Source: Hypomesus transpacificus | Lineage: Eukaryota > Chordata > Actinopteri > Osmeriformes > Osmeridae | Direction of reading: 5' to 3' | Length of the DNA stretch: 64,000 nt | Assembly: GCF_021917145.1 (NCBI RefSeq) | Contig: NC_061073.1 | Location: 8,761,361-8,825,360 of the forward strand | Program-made: the position numbers and the translations under genes | The notes under the pieces: generated by a model | Seen by the model: only the letters and a program-made list of their open reading frames with translations | Databases searched by the model: none | Told to the model about the DNA's origin: nothing | Shown: piece after piece, positions 33,328 through 47,339 of the stretch | How positions within the stretch are numbered: position 1 is the first letter of the stretch | How the letters are laid out: every line of letters begins with the position of its first letter

Positions 33328-34445
33328 TCAACTCCCTAAATCCTGATGCATTTCTCCTTCTTCTGTGGTTTGTTGTCCCGTTTCCTCCACATTACCCGTC
33401 TGCTCTGCACCCTTGGCGGAGTGAGAGGGGGTCTCCGCATTCTTTACGTCACATGGTAGTGGCTCGTCAAGTTTTTCTGCACAATCAACAATACAAACAG
33501 CAACACCTTGAAATAAACCTTTAGCCAGAGCAAGTCAGCTTAAGTAAAATGTTGTATGATGTATATACAGTGTTTGGCTAGTATGAGCTTGAGTGTAACT
33601 GTGCGAGGACAAACCCGAGCTGGTTTCTCCCTCTTTCTTCTCAGATAGGAAGATACGTTGCATCATCAGTTTTTTCCCGGTGTGGCATTTGTACTTCAGC
33701 TGAGGGCCAGCGTCTGTGTCCTGTCCTGATACACAGGGACCAGGGAAACAAAGCAGGGTTGAGTCATGAACACAGAAGATAAATAGACAAGAATGACCAA
33801 GCCAGGAGACAGGGAAAGGCTAAGAACGTACTAGTAATGTTTTCCTCCTGAAACAGTACACAGGTCCCCAAGAAATCTGCAAGAAGATGGACAGAGAAAC
33901 AGAGGTGGGTGAGAATTTATTTTCCAATATCCACAACACCAATGTGCAAGTACTCAACATTTTGCTGAGGGCAGAATGAGGATTTCTCCTACCTTCATAT
34001 TCCCCTGCAAAAACATATGGTCCTACTTGCATAATTGGCCGCTCGCTATCAATGTCCTTCAAAATGAGAGAGATGAGAAGTTGATCAAACTTAACGGCAT
34101 GTTTTTTTTTTGGTATATGTTGTGCTGCAAACTAAATTAATGTGTTATTGCAATAAGATTCAAGTGTTAGGGACTTACTAGTATCTTGCAAGTTCCCCCT
34201 TGGCACTTCGTCAGGAAATCTGAGTTGATAATACCAGAGAGCTCTACCACAACCAACTGCTCCTGGATACAAGGGTAGAAGCCAATTGGGATTAGCCTCA
34301 ATTCACGTAAAAGCTATGTGAATCTTTACATTTGTGACTGCTGCAACACACTGGACAGGGACCATAGAATTGAATAGAATATTCAATAGAATTGCTGATT
34401 CAGTAGCCTTACCTCTTCCTCCCAATCGTCTTCAATATCTGACAT
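33328..34445 (-). CDS. gtf3c6: General transcription factor IIIC subunit 6
   Basis: Six exons: 34445-34413, 34262-34179, 34056-33993, 33876-33832, 33725-33615, 33476-33328; phases 0, 0, 1, 1, 1; 161 residues with stop TGA at 33330-33328. Exon 1 gives MSDIEDDWEEE; exon 2 EQLVVVELSGIINSDFLTKC; exon 3 DIDSERPIMQVGPYVFAGEY; exon 4 FLGTCVLFQEENIT; exon 5 LKYKCHTGKKLMMQRIFLSE. These match the conserved N-terminal two thirds of GTF3C6 (TFIIIC 35 kDa), a subunit of the factor that recruits Pol III to tRNA genes. The C-terminal part is acidic and poorly conserved, and shorter than the human protein. Acts in the nucleus. Confidence 0.93.
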
Positions 34446-37400
34446 TCTACAGATGATAACAGCAAGAATTGAATTAATGTAATTAAAGTGACCTAGCTAA
34501 AGAATCCTTATTTAGCCATGGGTTATTTCTCTACAAGTATCTAGCTAGCTAGCAGTAGTTGGCGAGGACATTGAGCTCACAGATTAGATTTGTTGTTTGG
34601 ATACAATGTGTCGCTGCACCACCATCCGCTCTCGTACCTTACTTTCTTACTAGTCACCAATATCAAACCAAGTGGTTTATTTAGCAGTAAGAATTGGGTT
34701 AAAAAAACCGAAATGCTATGGTGTTTGGCTGTACCATAAAGGGCTGTACATGTTACAAGCGTAAACCTAATGGTTACAAATGTGTTCCACATCCGCATTT
34801 GAACATAGTATGGTGTCCAGTAAGGTCCAGAAAACATTTTATGAGCGATTCGGAATGAACCACAAAAATTATTTCAGTACTAAAATATCACCTCCAGGGT
34901 GCGCTTTTGCAGCATTCTTTGAGTCTTTCTGGTAGATCAGCTGCTCGTATGCAATGGTTCCTTACCTGGCATAATTTACTTCTCTCTCTATTTCTTTATC
35001 TCTCTCTTTCTCTCTCCTTTAACAATCTTTTAGCAATAGGAACTGTTCAAACACATCTGCAGGTGGACAAGTGCATGGTCTTGGCTTTAGACTGCAATTA
35101 AAATACAGCAATAATGTAAAACCGTTCCAAGATATATATAGAGGTATATCTATCTATATATATATATATATATATATCTTTATATATGAGAGATGTTCTA
35201 GAGAGATATAGAGATTATTAAAAAACATTAATATTAATACAATTACTAAGAAGGAAATATTCTGTCCGTTTATTGAACTCTTGCAATTGGTATCTACAGA
35301 CAACATGCATGCACGAGTCCGTTTGGCCAAAGTGAATTGCCGAAATCCGTACCCTCTCTGAACTCGATAAGGAATCAACTTCTACTCAGGCCTGTTTTTG
35401 CACTCTATGAATATTCCAAATGCATTTCTATTCACCCCATTAATTTCATCCTTCTCTGTCTGCTTATACTGTACAAGTGTTTTTTTCGATAACAGAATAT
35501 TCAAAACCAATGGCATGCAAGCTCTTTTTGAAATAAGATAAAGACAATAGCAAATATTGAAATAAAATATTATAAGTCACATTGGACACGATACAATTGA
35601 AACAATAGCCTTAAGTACCAACAATAACTGAAAATTATTATTATTATTATTGTTGTAGGCCTATTCTAACGCCCAACAGTTTAATTTAAAATAAGTAGCA
35701 TGTAGGGCGTATGAGCTTTGGTTATCATAAATCATTTGAAAGGCCTAAACTTCTGTTTAAAAGCAAAATATCAGAAAGTCTCTGCTCCCAGAAAAAAAAA
35801 CGTTATAGGCCTACATAAAATACGAATATTAGGACTATATATAGCTTTTGAAAACTGCGTTTGAAATCAAATAAAAATAGCCAATAGGCATAAGCCTACA
35901 TACAATTTGTTTAAGAAGACTAAATCGGTTTAATAATATATGTATAGGCCTACTGTAGGAAATATGGTATAGGCTACAGTATGACCACTTTAGACCACTG
36001 TTGTGTCTCATAACGTAGTTTGTTAGAAAGTGATCCGGACAGTCTTGGCTTAAATGTGATAGAAAAACGGCGTTTTTGAATTTAAAAAAAGTTTATTCCA
36101 TCGGACAACAATATGAATATGGTTCAGATAAATTTGACAAATGTGTCATACTGATCCCGCCGACTCTTACGCCTGATTAAGGGAAATAGAGGTGAATGAA
36201 GTCTATCTTTTATTGGCTATCCAACCCATCTCTCTTCCTCTCTCTGATTCTGTCTGTCTCACTCTCGGTCGCTCTTTCTCACTCCCTCTCCCAATTCCCC
36301 CCCCCCCCCCCCCCCCCCCTCCATATCATTTCTTTAATACTGGACCTCGGTGAGGTTGTCATGTCGACCAGCTAACAAGTTACTATGGCAACGGCTCGAG
36401 GGGGTGAGCACTGACTAGGGAGAAGCCTATCCTTAGGGAGTATAAGGACAGAGGGATAGAGTCGAAAAGAAGGTATTATAGTAAATAAGGTGCCAGGGTA
36501 TTTTAGAAGAATGGAGATGTGAGATCATCCTAAATGTGTGTGTGTGGGTGTGTGTGTGTGTTCTGATATGAACTGTCTTGGACGTCAAAACCATATTACA
36601 AATTGCGAAATTTACTAAAAAGGTGCCATAATGATGAATAGCCAGTGCAAGGTTATTCTCAGCCAAGGTTACTCATCACAACACCATCACAGAACCACCC
36701 CTGTGCATGTGTGATATACAGTGTGGCAGTGTTCAGTGCTTACCCTGGGGCAGACAGGGAGTGGTCAGGGGAGTGGTTGACATTCGGCATGCTCTGGAGG
36801 GTGTCAGATGATCCCCCTGGTCCACCCCAGCCAGACACTTTGTCACAGAAATGTCATAAAGACAAGTTGGGGAGCTGGGTGGTTGGGGGTTGGGGTCTCA
36901 TTTTGCCTGGGGGGTGTAGTGGTGGTTAATTGCCCTATTAGCAGTGACAGGGTAAATCGGTGGTGGGGCTACTATGTTGCAGGGAAAACAACAACCCCGA
37001 GATTATGCCTTAGGGCAAGGCAAGTGGGTGGCATGGATAGTTCATGAGTGTGTATGGGTGTTTGAGACGGTGTATCCGTGTGTGTGTGTTTATTTGTCAG
37101 GATATGTGTGTGTGTGTGTGTAGTGCAGGTATGTGAATGCAGGATCTGCGTTGCTAAAATGGTGCACTTTGGTAAGAGATTTTTTCCTAATTTGGCCAAC
37201 ACACAATAGGTTAACATCTGTCCTTATATATAATCCATATCCATAAGGATTCACAGTCAGTTTCTGAAAAAGATTTGTAACCTATTTAAGTTTCGAAGAA
37301 AGGTCAGGTGTAAGAGATGTGTAGCCCATAGGTAACTTTAATGATTCGTAGTCTATACCCCGTTTCTATTGTTTTGGTGTAGCTGAAATATATTAAACGT

Positions 37401-39459
37401 CGTCACTTGCCCCTGCATAAGCCTATGTTCTGGTAAAGGAGAACAGCAGGTGTCTGGATACAAGTCGCGTGCAAACGCTCGTGTAGGCCAATGAGGTCCA
37501 GTTTGTGGTCACTTTGTTCAGTTGAGATTAACCACATTTCCATGCGAGACCAGTCAACACGGTGCGCGTCTGTTTGTCTTTGTTTTTACGCATAATATAG
37601 CCTACATAGCCCACTTACTTTTTTCATTATTTGTTTACAGTTAACTTAGCTTTTTAAACATTCATAGACGTGTAGCCTATTTACGCAAGGGGAATTTAAA
37701 AAAATGTATATTTATATTGATTTGATATTCTGTTGGCATTGTCTCTGCAGTGAAAAGAGTCTATCCTATATTCTGTATATTCTTCTGAACATGAGCTATT
37801 GGTCAATTTGTGGAACTAAAACTGAATGACAACACGTTTAAAGCAGGATGAACGAAAGTAAAGAGCCGAGTAGCCTAATCTAAAATATGGTTGGATCAAT
37901 TAAAAATTATAATAATAACAATGATCAAATAACCACGTTATCTCATCCATGAGTCAATAGTCAAACTATAGCCTAATCTTTGTAACAGCACAAATCTGTG
38001 TTAATTTCGCGCACTAATATCTAAAATCCGTTTCAAATGGATTTCAAACGTGGACACGCGAATCATTTGTAGTTTCTTGTTATTTTAGTGAACCACACAG
38101 GCTAATCAAATACAATGATAGGCTGGATTATCATCCCCAATTGAGAGAAGATTGTTTTGGTTTTCAGAAACAGTCGGCTATAGGCATTGGCTATAGCATA
38201 CAACATATTTTCATTTAGGATTTCATAGGACTGATAGGCCTAAAATGGTTACACCCACACCCAGATACACGCAAACACACACACATTCACACACACGCAC
38301 ACACACACACACACACACGCATAGATAGAGGGAAAGAGAGAGAACATCGCTAGAATTTTATGTAAAGACAACGTCGCAAAATTTCAGGCTCCACTTGATT
38401 TAGGCCTGTAAAGATCCCGTGTATTCATCTCGTGTAAAATATGATTTAACTGACTGCATTTCATTTTTGTTTAAACATTAATTAACAAAAGGGCCTACAA
38501 TAGCCTACATTTGAATTTATATTACTTATCAACAATATAGGGTAGGCCTACAAACATGCAACAACATTTTCTTTTTCAGACACAGCTAGCCAGGGGAAGA
38601 CAAGACCTAGGTTATATTTAGATTTTTTTTTTCTAAAGGTAGGACAGATTTTTGTTCAATAGAATCTGGATTTTGAGAGAACGACAGATTGCACATCACT
38701 TATGAAATCAACAACTGCATTATCATAACAATAGCCTCGAATGTGAGGACGCCTGTCGACGAGGAGAGAAAACACAAGGATTTTCTGTCCATGTTTACAC
38801 GAACATATTTGAGTACTGTGATGACAGTTCAATGGACAGACACCAGTATAGGACCACACGACACGATTTGTTGTTCAACTATTCATTAAACACTGTTTTC
38901 TAGTAAGATGATTGAGAATCTAGTCAGTTCACTTGTGTATATTTAGACTACATTGACTGTAATTGTGATTTTGGGGTAATTTGAATAATTAAATCAATTC
39001 AATAATCAAATTATTAAGACTAGCAATTTGAGGAATTATAAACTATGGTCAATGTTTAAGGGTGGAGGTGAATGGGGCTTTATCATCATAGAAAGAGAAG
39101 AAAACAGCCTGTATCGGCATCGACTATATGCATATCCAATACATTATGATAAGCTATAGGCAATCATTTTATAGTCTATCCATATGTAAGTATTGAATTC
39201 ATATGGATATTCCAAATTATAGCTGTGTAAACTCTTCTAGTTGGCCAAATCACAGGTTTAGAATAAGCGGTGACTCAGCTAGACTCGAGGTTTTGTTAAA
39301 TTTTCTGGCTGGAATATTGACATTGGCAGATTTGTTTATCATATCATATGTGCTTTATATCTTTTCGAATGTTTTCTCCCAATCTCATCTCCCTCTTTCG
39401 GCAGTCTCTCTATCGCGGAATCCTATTGATCCAAACTGGCTAATTAGCGATGTCTGCGC
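34446..39459. other. Intergenic between gtf3c6 and the ZFHX gene (divergent)
   Basis: About 5 kb of AT-rich DNA. It holds the gtf3c6 promoter (just above 34445), a (TA)n run at 35155-35176, a poly-C run at 36298-36319 and CA/GT runs at 37078-37122 and 38268-38320. No convincing exon seen. Long-range enhancers of the ZFHX gene could be here, but nothing specific shows. Confidence 0.6.
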
Positions 39460-39795
39460 AATGACGCGCATGCGCAGTGCGTCAATCTCAGCCATTTTTT
39501 GAAGGAAACTAATTAGTAGGAATAAAGACCCAAGTGTTTTTTCTCCTCGTTGATCAGAATTCACTCTACCTCTGGAGCTCGCACTCCCCCCTCCGTCTCC
39601 GCATCGTCTGTTTACTGTAATTATAGCTTTAATTTACTGTTTGCAAACAAGTTGGACCCCGCTATGCTGTTCTCTCCTGTTCGTTCCGTCAACAAATACT
39701 GTAGATCCATCCAAATGGAATAAGTGGATGTTTTACACGCGTGTTTACTGGATTACTACACACAGAGCACACGGAACCCGTGCCGCTGCTGAGAT
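39460..39795 (+). promoter_or_regulatory. Promoter region and non-coding first exon of the ZFHX gene
   Basis: A perfect palindromic NRF1-type site GCGCATGCGC lies at 39466-39475, followed by GCCATTTT (YY1-like). The stretch up to 39795 ends at a strong donor GAGAT|GTAAGT and has no long open frame, so it is probably a 5' UTR exon. The transcription start cannot be fixed from sequence. Confidence 0.55.
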
Positions 39796-41905
39796 GTAAG
39801 TGTATTAGTTTGTATTCATCTTATATTAACAATAACAGATACCGTTTTGTGGTGACTGTATAGCCTACATGAGTTGATCGCATTCAAGCCGTCTTTTGTA
39901 GTTTCTTTTGGCGTTCTTACAAGGCTAAAACCTTTAAATCTGTGGAGCTGTTTACGGAAGAGACATTCTGGTGGTTCGTCGCTCTTTGTAAACACATTTT
40001 AAGGCTACTGTCCGCAGCGGTCTTGGTGACATAGAAAGCCATATATGCAGTTTTTGTCCACGCAAGCTGCTGAGTTTGTGTTCTTAGTATCTGCCAATTA
40101 GTTTTTCTTCAGTCGATATCGTAGAACCGTAGTTGTTATCACACAGTAACTAGCCTACGTTCAAAGACGAGAATGCTCGGCACTGCTTTCTGGGGTCTTG
40201 TTTGATTTCACGATTGTTTCAATAAGTAGTCATTCCTCTCTTCGGCCTCGGTTAGCTACTCTATTTTGACGAAAGACATCTCGAAGATAAAATGATCAAA
40301 GACAAAATGGTAGAAATGTAAATTTGATCAGATTCTCGGTTTTTATATCACACACAATATCAGTGTAGCTCGCATACTGACACAGACACACTCACGTTAT
40401 ACTGTATTGAGAAATTGTATTGTGCAATATAATTCTACAAAATAACTTGCAACTGGTATGCATCCAGTAAAATGTAGCATTACTTATTGTAGACAAGTAG
40501 TATATTAAACAAGTACGTGTGTGGTTTTGTATATTATGAGATCCATTGGTAAATGGTGTTGTAGGGTGTAACATCTGATCCATGTTGAATGCACAAAGCA
40601 GAAATTAACACACACACACGCACACTCCTAAGTAATGGTTTCCCGTACTTTGAATCGATGGAGAGCTGGGAATGCTTGTATAAATAGTTAGATAGCCAAT
40701 AGACCCAGGTTATTGATTGCAGTGTAAATGAAAATCTTTATCAGATGGGGGTGATCTGTGCTGGCAGGTGGGCGGGCAGGTGGGCTGACTGGCATACCTC
40801 CTGCTAGCTCTCAGGCCTGGCCAGGACAGCAGCCAGCTGCAGTGGACAGGGGTCTGTGCCCTGTGACATAAACACAGTACATTAAAGCTCCATCACAGAG
40901 AAGCTATGAGCCATATATCACAGGGAGCGGGAAGGAGGGGGAGAGGAGCTGCAGGGAAAGGGCTGGTGGGGGTGGGGGGGCCAGCTGAAGGAGAAGGTGA
41001 GGGTGCATTGAGGTCTTCCCTTGATTAAAAGAGGTCAGTGATGAGATTGTTGAATGCAGGGAGAGAGAGGGGGACAGGGAAAGAGAGAGAGAGAGACAGA
41101 GAGAGACAGAGAGAGAGAGAGGGCGCAATATGGGGGAGAGAGAGAGTGCTGTATCCACTGCCAGTGCCATCCATCATCAGCCAGACAAGGGGAGGGGGGG
41201 GGGGGGCACGGAGGAGAGAGATGCTCATTTTGAGCATTGCTTGGATTGTAATAAACAATGAGTTGATTATGTATTGTGTACAACACAATAATCACGAGGT
41301 TTGAAAGATGGGTTATGAAATATCCGGGTGGAAGCGTACGAGTGGAACAACATTTGTGAGATTTATTGCATTTTTGTGGCCACATTCAGGTACTGCCTTA
41401 ATTGCCAATTAGTACTCAATGTAAAAAAAATAAAAGGGTATAATTGAAGTGTGTGTGTGTGTTGCCGGGGTGGGTTGCTCATGTCGCTTACGGGTGTCCT
41501 GTAACGCACATGCTGTTCTGCTGACTTGGCTGTACCTAAGATGGATAAGGTTGCTCGGTGTTCTCTCCTTTCCAAGCGAGAGTGAGAAAGGTATTTCCAG
41601 CCTTAACAGAGAGAGAGCACTCTTTGCTTGGTTCAATCCATCCAGATCCCTTTGGAATACCACAGACCGCCGGCGTAACCTTTACCAGCATTCCTCTACT
41701 TAGTTTAGCGCTCAGACTATTGATTTTCCTATTAAAGTGCTAAGGCCCCAGGTAGCCAGGCGTTGTGTGGTGTGCCCTGTGAAGACTGAGCTAAACTGAT
41801 GCTACTCATAGACCCTGATCAATATTCTGCCATGAGACTGTTGTGTAATATCATCGGCTTGATTCTGTCCTTCCTGTCTTTTCCCTCCCCGCCGCTTCCC
41901 TCCAG
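39796..41905 (+). other. First intron of the ZFHX gene
   Basis: About 2.1 kb from the donor at 39796 to the acceptor TCCAG at 41901-41905. Contains GA-rich repeats near 41060-41150 and a G run near 41190-41206; no exon seen. Confidence 0.55.
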
Positions 41906-41916
41906 GTGGAGAGGTG

Positions 41917-41955
41917 ATGATAGTCAGCTGTAGGCTCTGGAATGGACAGCTGTGA
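41917..41955 (+). other. Short upstream ORF overlapping the ZFHX start codon
   Basis: ATG at 41917 opens a 12-codon frame ([12 protein letters not shown]) ending in TGA at 41953-41955. It overlaps the main ATG at 41942 in another frame. Both are in the same exon, whose acceptor is at 41905, so every transcript using that acceptor carries it. Confidence 0.6.
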
Positions 41956-44900
41956 GGGAGGAGGGGGTGGAGGGAGAGGGGAAGGCGAGGAGAGAAAGAC
42001 GGCCTCTCCTCCCCTGAGCCCGGCGGCGAGTCTTGATGTGGGGTGGTCCTCTTGTACCTCAGCCTCGGCCCCTGCCAAAGAGCCCCTGACCCAGCCTGAG
42101 CCCGAGCCAGAGCAGGGGGGCGCAGAGGGGTCCGAGGCCAGAGAGGAGACCCAGGGAGGAGAGCTGACCGAGGGAGGTGGACACAAACGAGGGGACGGAC
42201 AGAGCCTGGATGCGGGGGAGAAAGAGACGGATGAGGAGGAAGTGTTTGCGGATGAGGGAGAGGAGGCGGTGTGCATCGAGCCCCATGGCAGCAGAGACGG
42301 AGGGGAAGACGAGGAGAAGCAAGAGGAGGCCATCTCAAACCAAAGCCAAACCAAATCCAAATGTTCTTTATTACCTCAACAGAGCCATCACAGCTCTTCC
42401 TCCAGCACTGTAATGGCCAACGGCGCACACTACAGCAAAATACCGACTTCTCCAAAGCCCCGCCCTTCTCTCTTTATCGCTCCAGAGCTCTCCCCCTCTC
42501 CCGCCGCCTCTCCAAAGCTCTCTCCCTCCACCTCTCCAAAGCTCTCCCCCTCTCCCTCCACCTCTCCAAAGCACTTCACGTATACTTCCTCCTCCCCGTC
42601 CCCGCTGAGCCAGGCAGAGTTGAGAGACACTCTGAGGGGAGATCAGGGCTGTACTCCAGGGTTTCCTCAGAGCTTTAAATCCCAGCAGTCTGCCCTCGCT
42701 TTCCCCCTCATGGCTCCCGAGTCTACCAGTATGCATGCTGAGGAAGGCGGGGCGGCAGGTGTTACTCAGACTTCCATTGCCAATGGAGACGGTGCCAAAG
42801 CTCCAGAACCAAACGACAGCCAGGGCGAGAGCGAGGTCGACGAGGAGAGAAACAAAGAAAGGGAAGATGCTGTCCTTCAGAGCCTCCAGCAAGACCTTTC
42901 CCCCAACTCACTCAGCAGCCACATGACGTTGATGCACTCCCGCAACTCCTGCAAGACGCTCAAGTGCCCCAAATGCAACTGGCACTACAAATCCCAGCAG
43001 ACCCTGCAAGCCCACATGAAGGAGAAACACCCCGAGACGGAGGGGCAGTGCGTGTGCGGCGGGCCGGAGGGGAAGTGCGTGTGCGGCGGGAACAGGGACG
43101 CGTGTTTGTTTTGTAGCAGCGGGCAGTCCCATCCTCGCCTAGCCCGAGGGGAGACGTACGCCTGCGGGTACAAGCCCTTCCGCTGTGAGGTGTGTGACTA
43201 CGCTACCTCGTCGAAAGGCAACCTCAGCATCCACATGCAGTCAGACAAGCACCTCAACAATGTTCAAGCGGGAGGACACGCCAATGGTCACGCCGCGTTC
43301 GCGCAGGCGGAACAGGCGCCGCACCCCTGTGGCCCGTCCGACGGCTACGCGGCCGAAGAGCAGGCGTTCAAACACGCGCACCACGCCGTGACGCCGCCTG
43401 CCAAGCACATGACACCCGCGCACTCCGCGGGCAAGCGGTGGCGCTGCGACGTGTGCGACTACGAGACCAGCATTGCCCGGAACCTGCGCATACACACCAC
43501 CAGCGAGAAACACACACACAACATGATGCGTCTGCAGAGAGGCTACTACTTGTCCCACTGCAGGAGCCTGACTCCCCAGCTAGCCCAGCTCAAACACCTA
43601 AATGGCACAGGTGAGGGACACACACACACAAATACCTCAAACAATTTTAGAAGGTGTTCGATAAAAGCCTTTTAGTTGTACACCGACACTTCATATGTTT
43701 CCTCTTGTCCTGTGTGTGTCTGTGTGTCCTAGGTGGAGAGCTCTCTCTGACCATGCGGCTGAGCAGTCAACAAGTACCAGAACTTCCGGCCACCCTAGGA
43801 TCCACCCTCACCCCCTCTCCGTCCCCCTCCCCCTCCCCTCCTCCGCCCCCGTCCCTCTCCCCCACCCCAGCCCTCTCCCAAGCCGTGTTCCAGTGCCTGG
43901 TGTGCTTCTGCTTCTCCTCGGACCGCATGGAGGCGTTGGAGCAGCACCTGAGCGCCCCTCGCTCTCTGCCCCAGTCTGACTGGTGCTCCCTAGTGGCTGG
44001 AGGCTGCCACTGCAGGCTGTGTGGCTACACCACCCCTCTCAGGGCTAACTTCAGCCTGCACTGCCAGACAGACAGACACCGCAGCAGGTACCAGCTAGCT
44101 GCTCACATCCGAGAGGGCGGAGCCACCAGCCAGGAGGAGGCCAACCTGGTTGCCAAGGGAAACCCCGTCCAGCTTAGGTGTAACCTGTGTGACCATGTGA
44201 CTAATAGCGTGGAAAAGCTCCGGGCGCACTGCCTCGGCGCCCACCATGAGGCCAGTCAGAGCGTATACAAGGTCAGTACACACATCCACTCACTGACTGC
44301 CAGGGGATGTAGCACGAGTGCTCATTGTCTGTATAACGTAGTTCTGGCGTTTTAGGTTCTAGGAGCACATTCATATGCTAACCCTTCACATGCTAACCCC
44401 AGAAGTAGGCCCTACCTGAGGTTTAGAACTGTACAGGCGTCATTTTGTTCGCGACTTGAAGTGTAAAAATGTTTCCCCCTCCGCTCCGCTTACTCTCGAT
44501 GAGATGACATTGTTCGGCTTGTGTTGTAGTTGCCACTTTTGCTCCGCGCGTCGGCTAGGTGCGCCGCCCGTTTAACGAGGCCTGTGTATCCCGTTCTCTC
44601 TTCCTCCCGTAGTTTCTGCAGAAGTATGACAGTGCTGTCGAGGAAGGCTCCTGGCTCCTCCACTGTCTTCCCTGTAACTTCTCCTCCCCCTCCAAGCTCC
44701 ATCTGACCAGACACACCCACTCTGCCGCTCACCAGCAGAAGGAGGGGCTCCTGGGGCGGCCGCCCCCCACGGAGGGAGGTCTGATGGAAGGGGAGGAGCT
44801 GGCGGCCATCTTTACCATAAGAAAGTGTTCGACACCCGATGCAGGTATACAGTGGGGACGCGTCCGTGTTAAGTGTGTGCAGAGGGGAGGGGGGCGGCGG

Positions 44901-47131
44901 GAGAAGAGTGTGTTTTGATTTCAAATAGCTGGAGAATCCTGCCCGCATTGTGTGCCTGGTTGTGCCTTATAGGTTTTCCCCCCATTCTAATGAGGATGTA
45001 AGTCTTGTAGGAGACACGTTTCTACAAGGGTCCCGTGGGGCCCAGAGCCTCCCCCAGCCTCCCCCAAGCTAAGCCAGGCAGATCAGAGCTGGGACGTGGA
45101 GAGAGAGCGGAGAAACGGGCCATGTTGGTCAAATATTGATTGCATCAATTGATTAGTCAATATACATCCTTGTTACATCCCCAATCACCTCTGAAAACAG
45201 TCAACTAGCACCTGTTAATCAATGGGCCAATAACATCAGTGTACACTAATGAACAAAGAGGGATCAATTCTTGCCGTAAGCCTATCACAATTGAGCAGAT
45301 TTTTGTATCCGTGGAAGCTATTAAAACCCGCCCCAAATGTGTCAGTGTTTTTAAACGGTCATATTGTATACAACGCTGTGATTATGGATCGGATGCAAAC
45401 CCACCCATCTAACAACTTTCCTTAAATCCTACTCTGTCTCGATCTAATCTGGATTAAGTGATCTGTGTCAAGTCTGTATTAACTCCTTTCGACCCGAGAC
45501 GGGCTTCTAATAGAGAATCAATGCCTGATCAATAGTGTCAGTAAAAGAGAGTGCTGTCTCATTGAGGCCTATTATCTAGTTTAAAGTGAGTCCGAAGAGT
45601 GAGACTTGATGTCAGACCAGTGTTCTATGTCACCAAGACCTGTTCTATAACATTAGGTTCCTTTTTCTTTCTTTTTTTTCCTCCCCTCAGGAGATTTTAA
45701 TGATCTGGAAGATTCCAGTGAGGACTCCAACTGTCTATCCGACAAAACCAAAGACACGGACACCTGGGGGGAGAGATGGGCCGCTAAAGAGACAGGTAAG
45801 ATGGATCCTGCCACTGGAAGACCTGCCACCATAACGTTCTTTTAACAGTCACGTCAACGGTTCAAACCCCGTTCTCCATATTTTCGACTGAAGTGGCTCC
45901 TTTCCCCTGGCTTGTACAGACTTCTGAATGTGTTGTCGCTTTTATAGATGATACCAGTGGAGAGGATCGGGAGAGGAGAGACTCAATGCCCCCAGCTAAG
46001 CGTCCGTCCCCCGGGTCAGAAGAGATGGAGAGCCCCTTTCTATCGAAACGGCCCAGAACACACCAGCACACTGCCCACCAGCAGGTGGGTGGCTTCTTTA
46101 GAGAAACTCATTCCCTTTGTATCAGACGCCTTTCCATCCACAGCGAACCATGCAAGAGTGCTGGAAACGTGTATGGGCTCAAGGCCTTTCGTGAATTGGA
46201 CGATTGACACCCCCCCCGCACCACCTTCACTCTCTCTCTCTCGCTCCTCAGCCTGTCCAGTGTCCTCTGTGCCAGGTCAAGTTGGCCCACACACACTTGA
46301 GACACCACCTCACACACCTCCACAGTGTGGCCCAGGACTGCGTGGATAAGCTCATCAGCACGGTCAGTGTGTGTGTGTGTGCGTGTGTGATTAAAGACAG
46401 GCCAGCAGGAAGGAAGGGGGGTGGGGTATTGTTAGATACACAGAGACAATTACATTAAGAAAGCACTAGAGAAGAAGGCAGCGCACGTTTAAGATGCTGC
46501 CCACTGTCGCCTTTGAAGCCGTCGAGCTTCGAGGACGCGTATATGTGTATGCATCGTATTAAATATATAAATATGTGATAAACGGTTTTGCCAGAGGATG
46601 TGAGCGTGCTTGAGTGAGAGAAAGGCAGGGCTTTCATAACGCATGTTTAAGTAGCCCCTCTATTAGCAGAAGTGCAGTCAAGCTCAAATGGGCCCCGTGC
46701 TTTTTTTTCGCCTGCGTCTCTCCAGGAAACAAAGAGTGGTCATCTATCCACATCGCCGCGCTCCATCTCGCTAGCCCGTATGCTAAGTGGCCTTTGTCTC
46801 TCCCTGCCTCTGCCTCCACTTCACTGCCTCCTTCTTTTCACCCTTTTTTACTCTTGCCCCTCCCCTCCCCCTCTTTTGACTCTCATCCCTCCCTCTGCTT
46901 GCATTGCCCCCTCTCCCCCCCCCCCCCCGCCCGCTTGCTTGCTGTCGCTTGCCCTCTCTCCCTCTTGTTCTTAACCCCTCCCTTCCCCTCTCCAGGTTGG
47001 CTCCCCTGCGTCCCCCCCTCATCCTTTTCTCTCTCCCTTTCTTGGTCTTACCCCTCCCTCCCTCCCTCCCTTTCCATCTCCCCTTGCTGTCTCATTCTCT
47101 TTTTCTGAGGCACCTTCTCTTCTCCCCCTCT

Positions 47132-47177
<46 letters not shown>

Positions 47178-47287
47178 ATAGTAATTGAGGTTCATTAATT
47201 CAGACTGAGGTGATGATGGCCATTATGTACCTTGCTTTCCAATTACGCTCTCTAGATTAAGCCTGACCTTCAGTCTCTCTGCAACGG

Positions 47288-47339
<52 letters not shown>

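Noticed and set aside
34577..34837. 86-residue frame upstream of gtf3c6
   Set aside because: No family resemblance, no splice context; lies in the promoter region.
39203..39502. 99-residue plus-strand frame before the ZFHX first exon
   Set aside because: Composition is not protein-like and the frame ends in the promoter.
46614..47188. Pro/Ser/Leu-rich frames in a ZFHX intron
   Set aside because: Caused by C/T-rich simple sequence; flanked by in-phase ZFHX exons that skip it.
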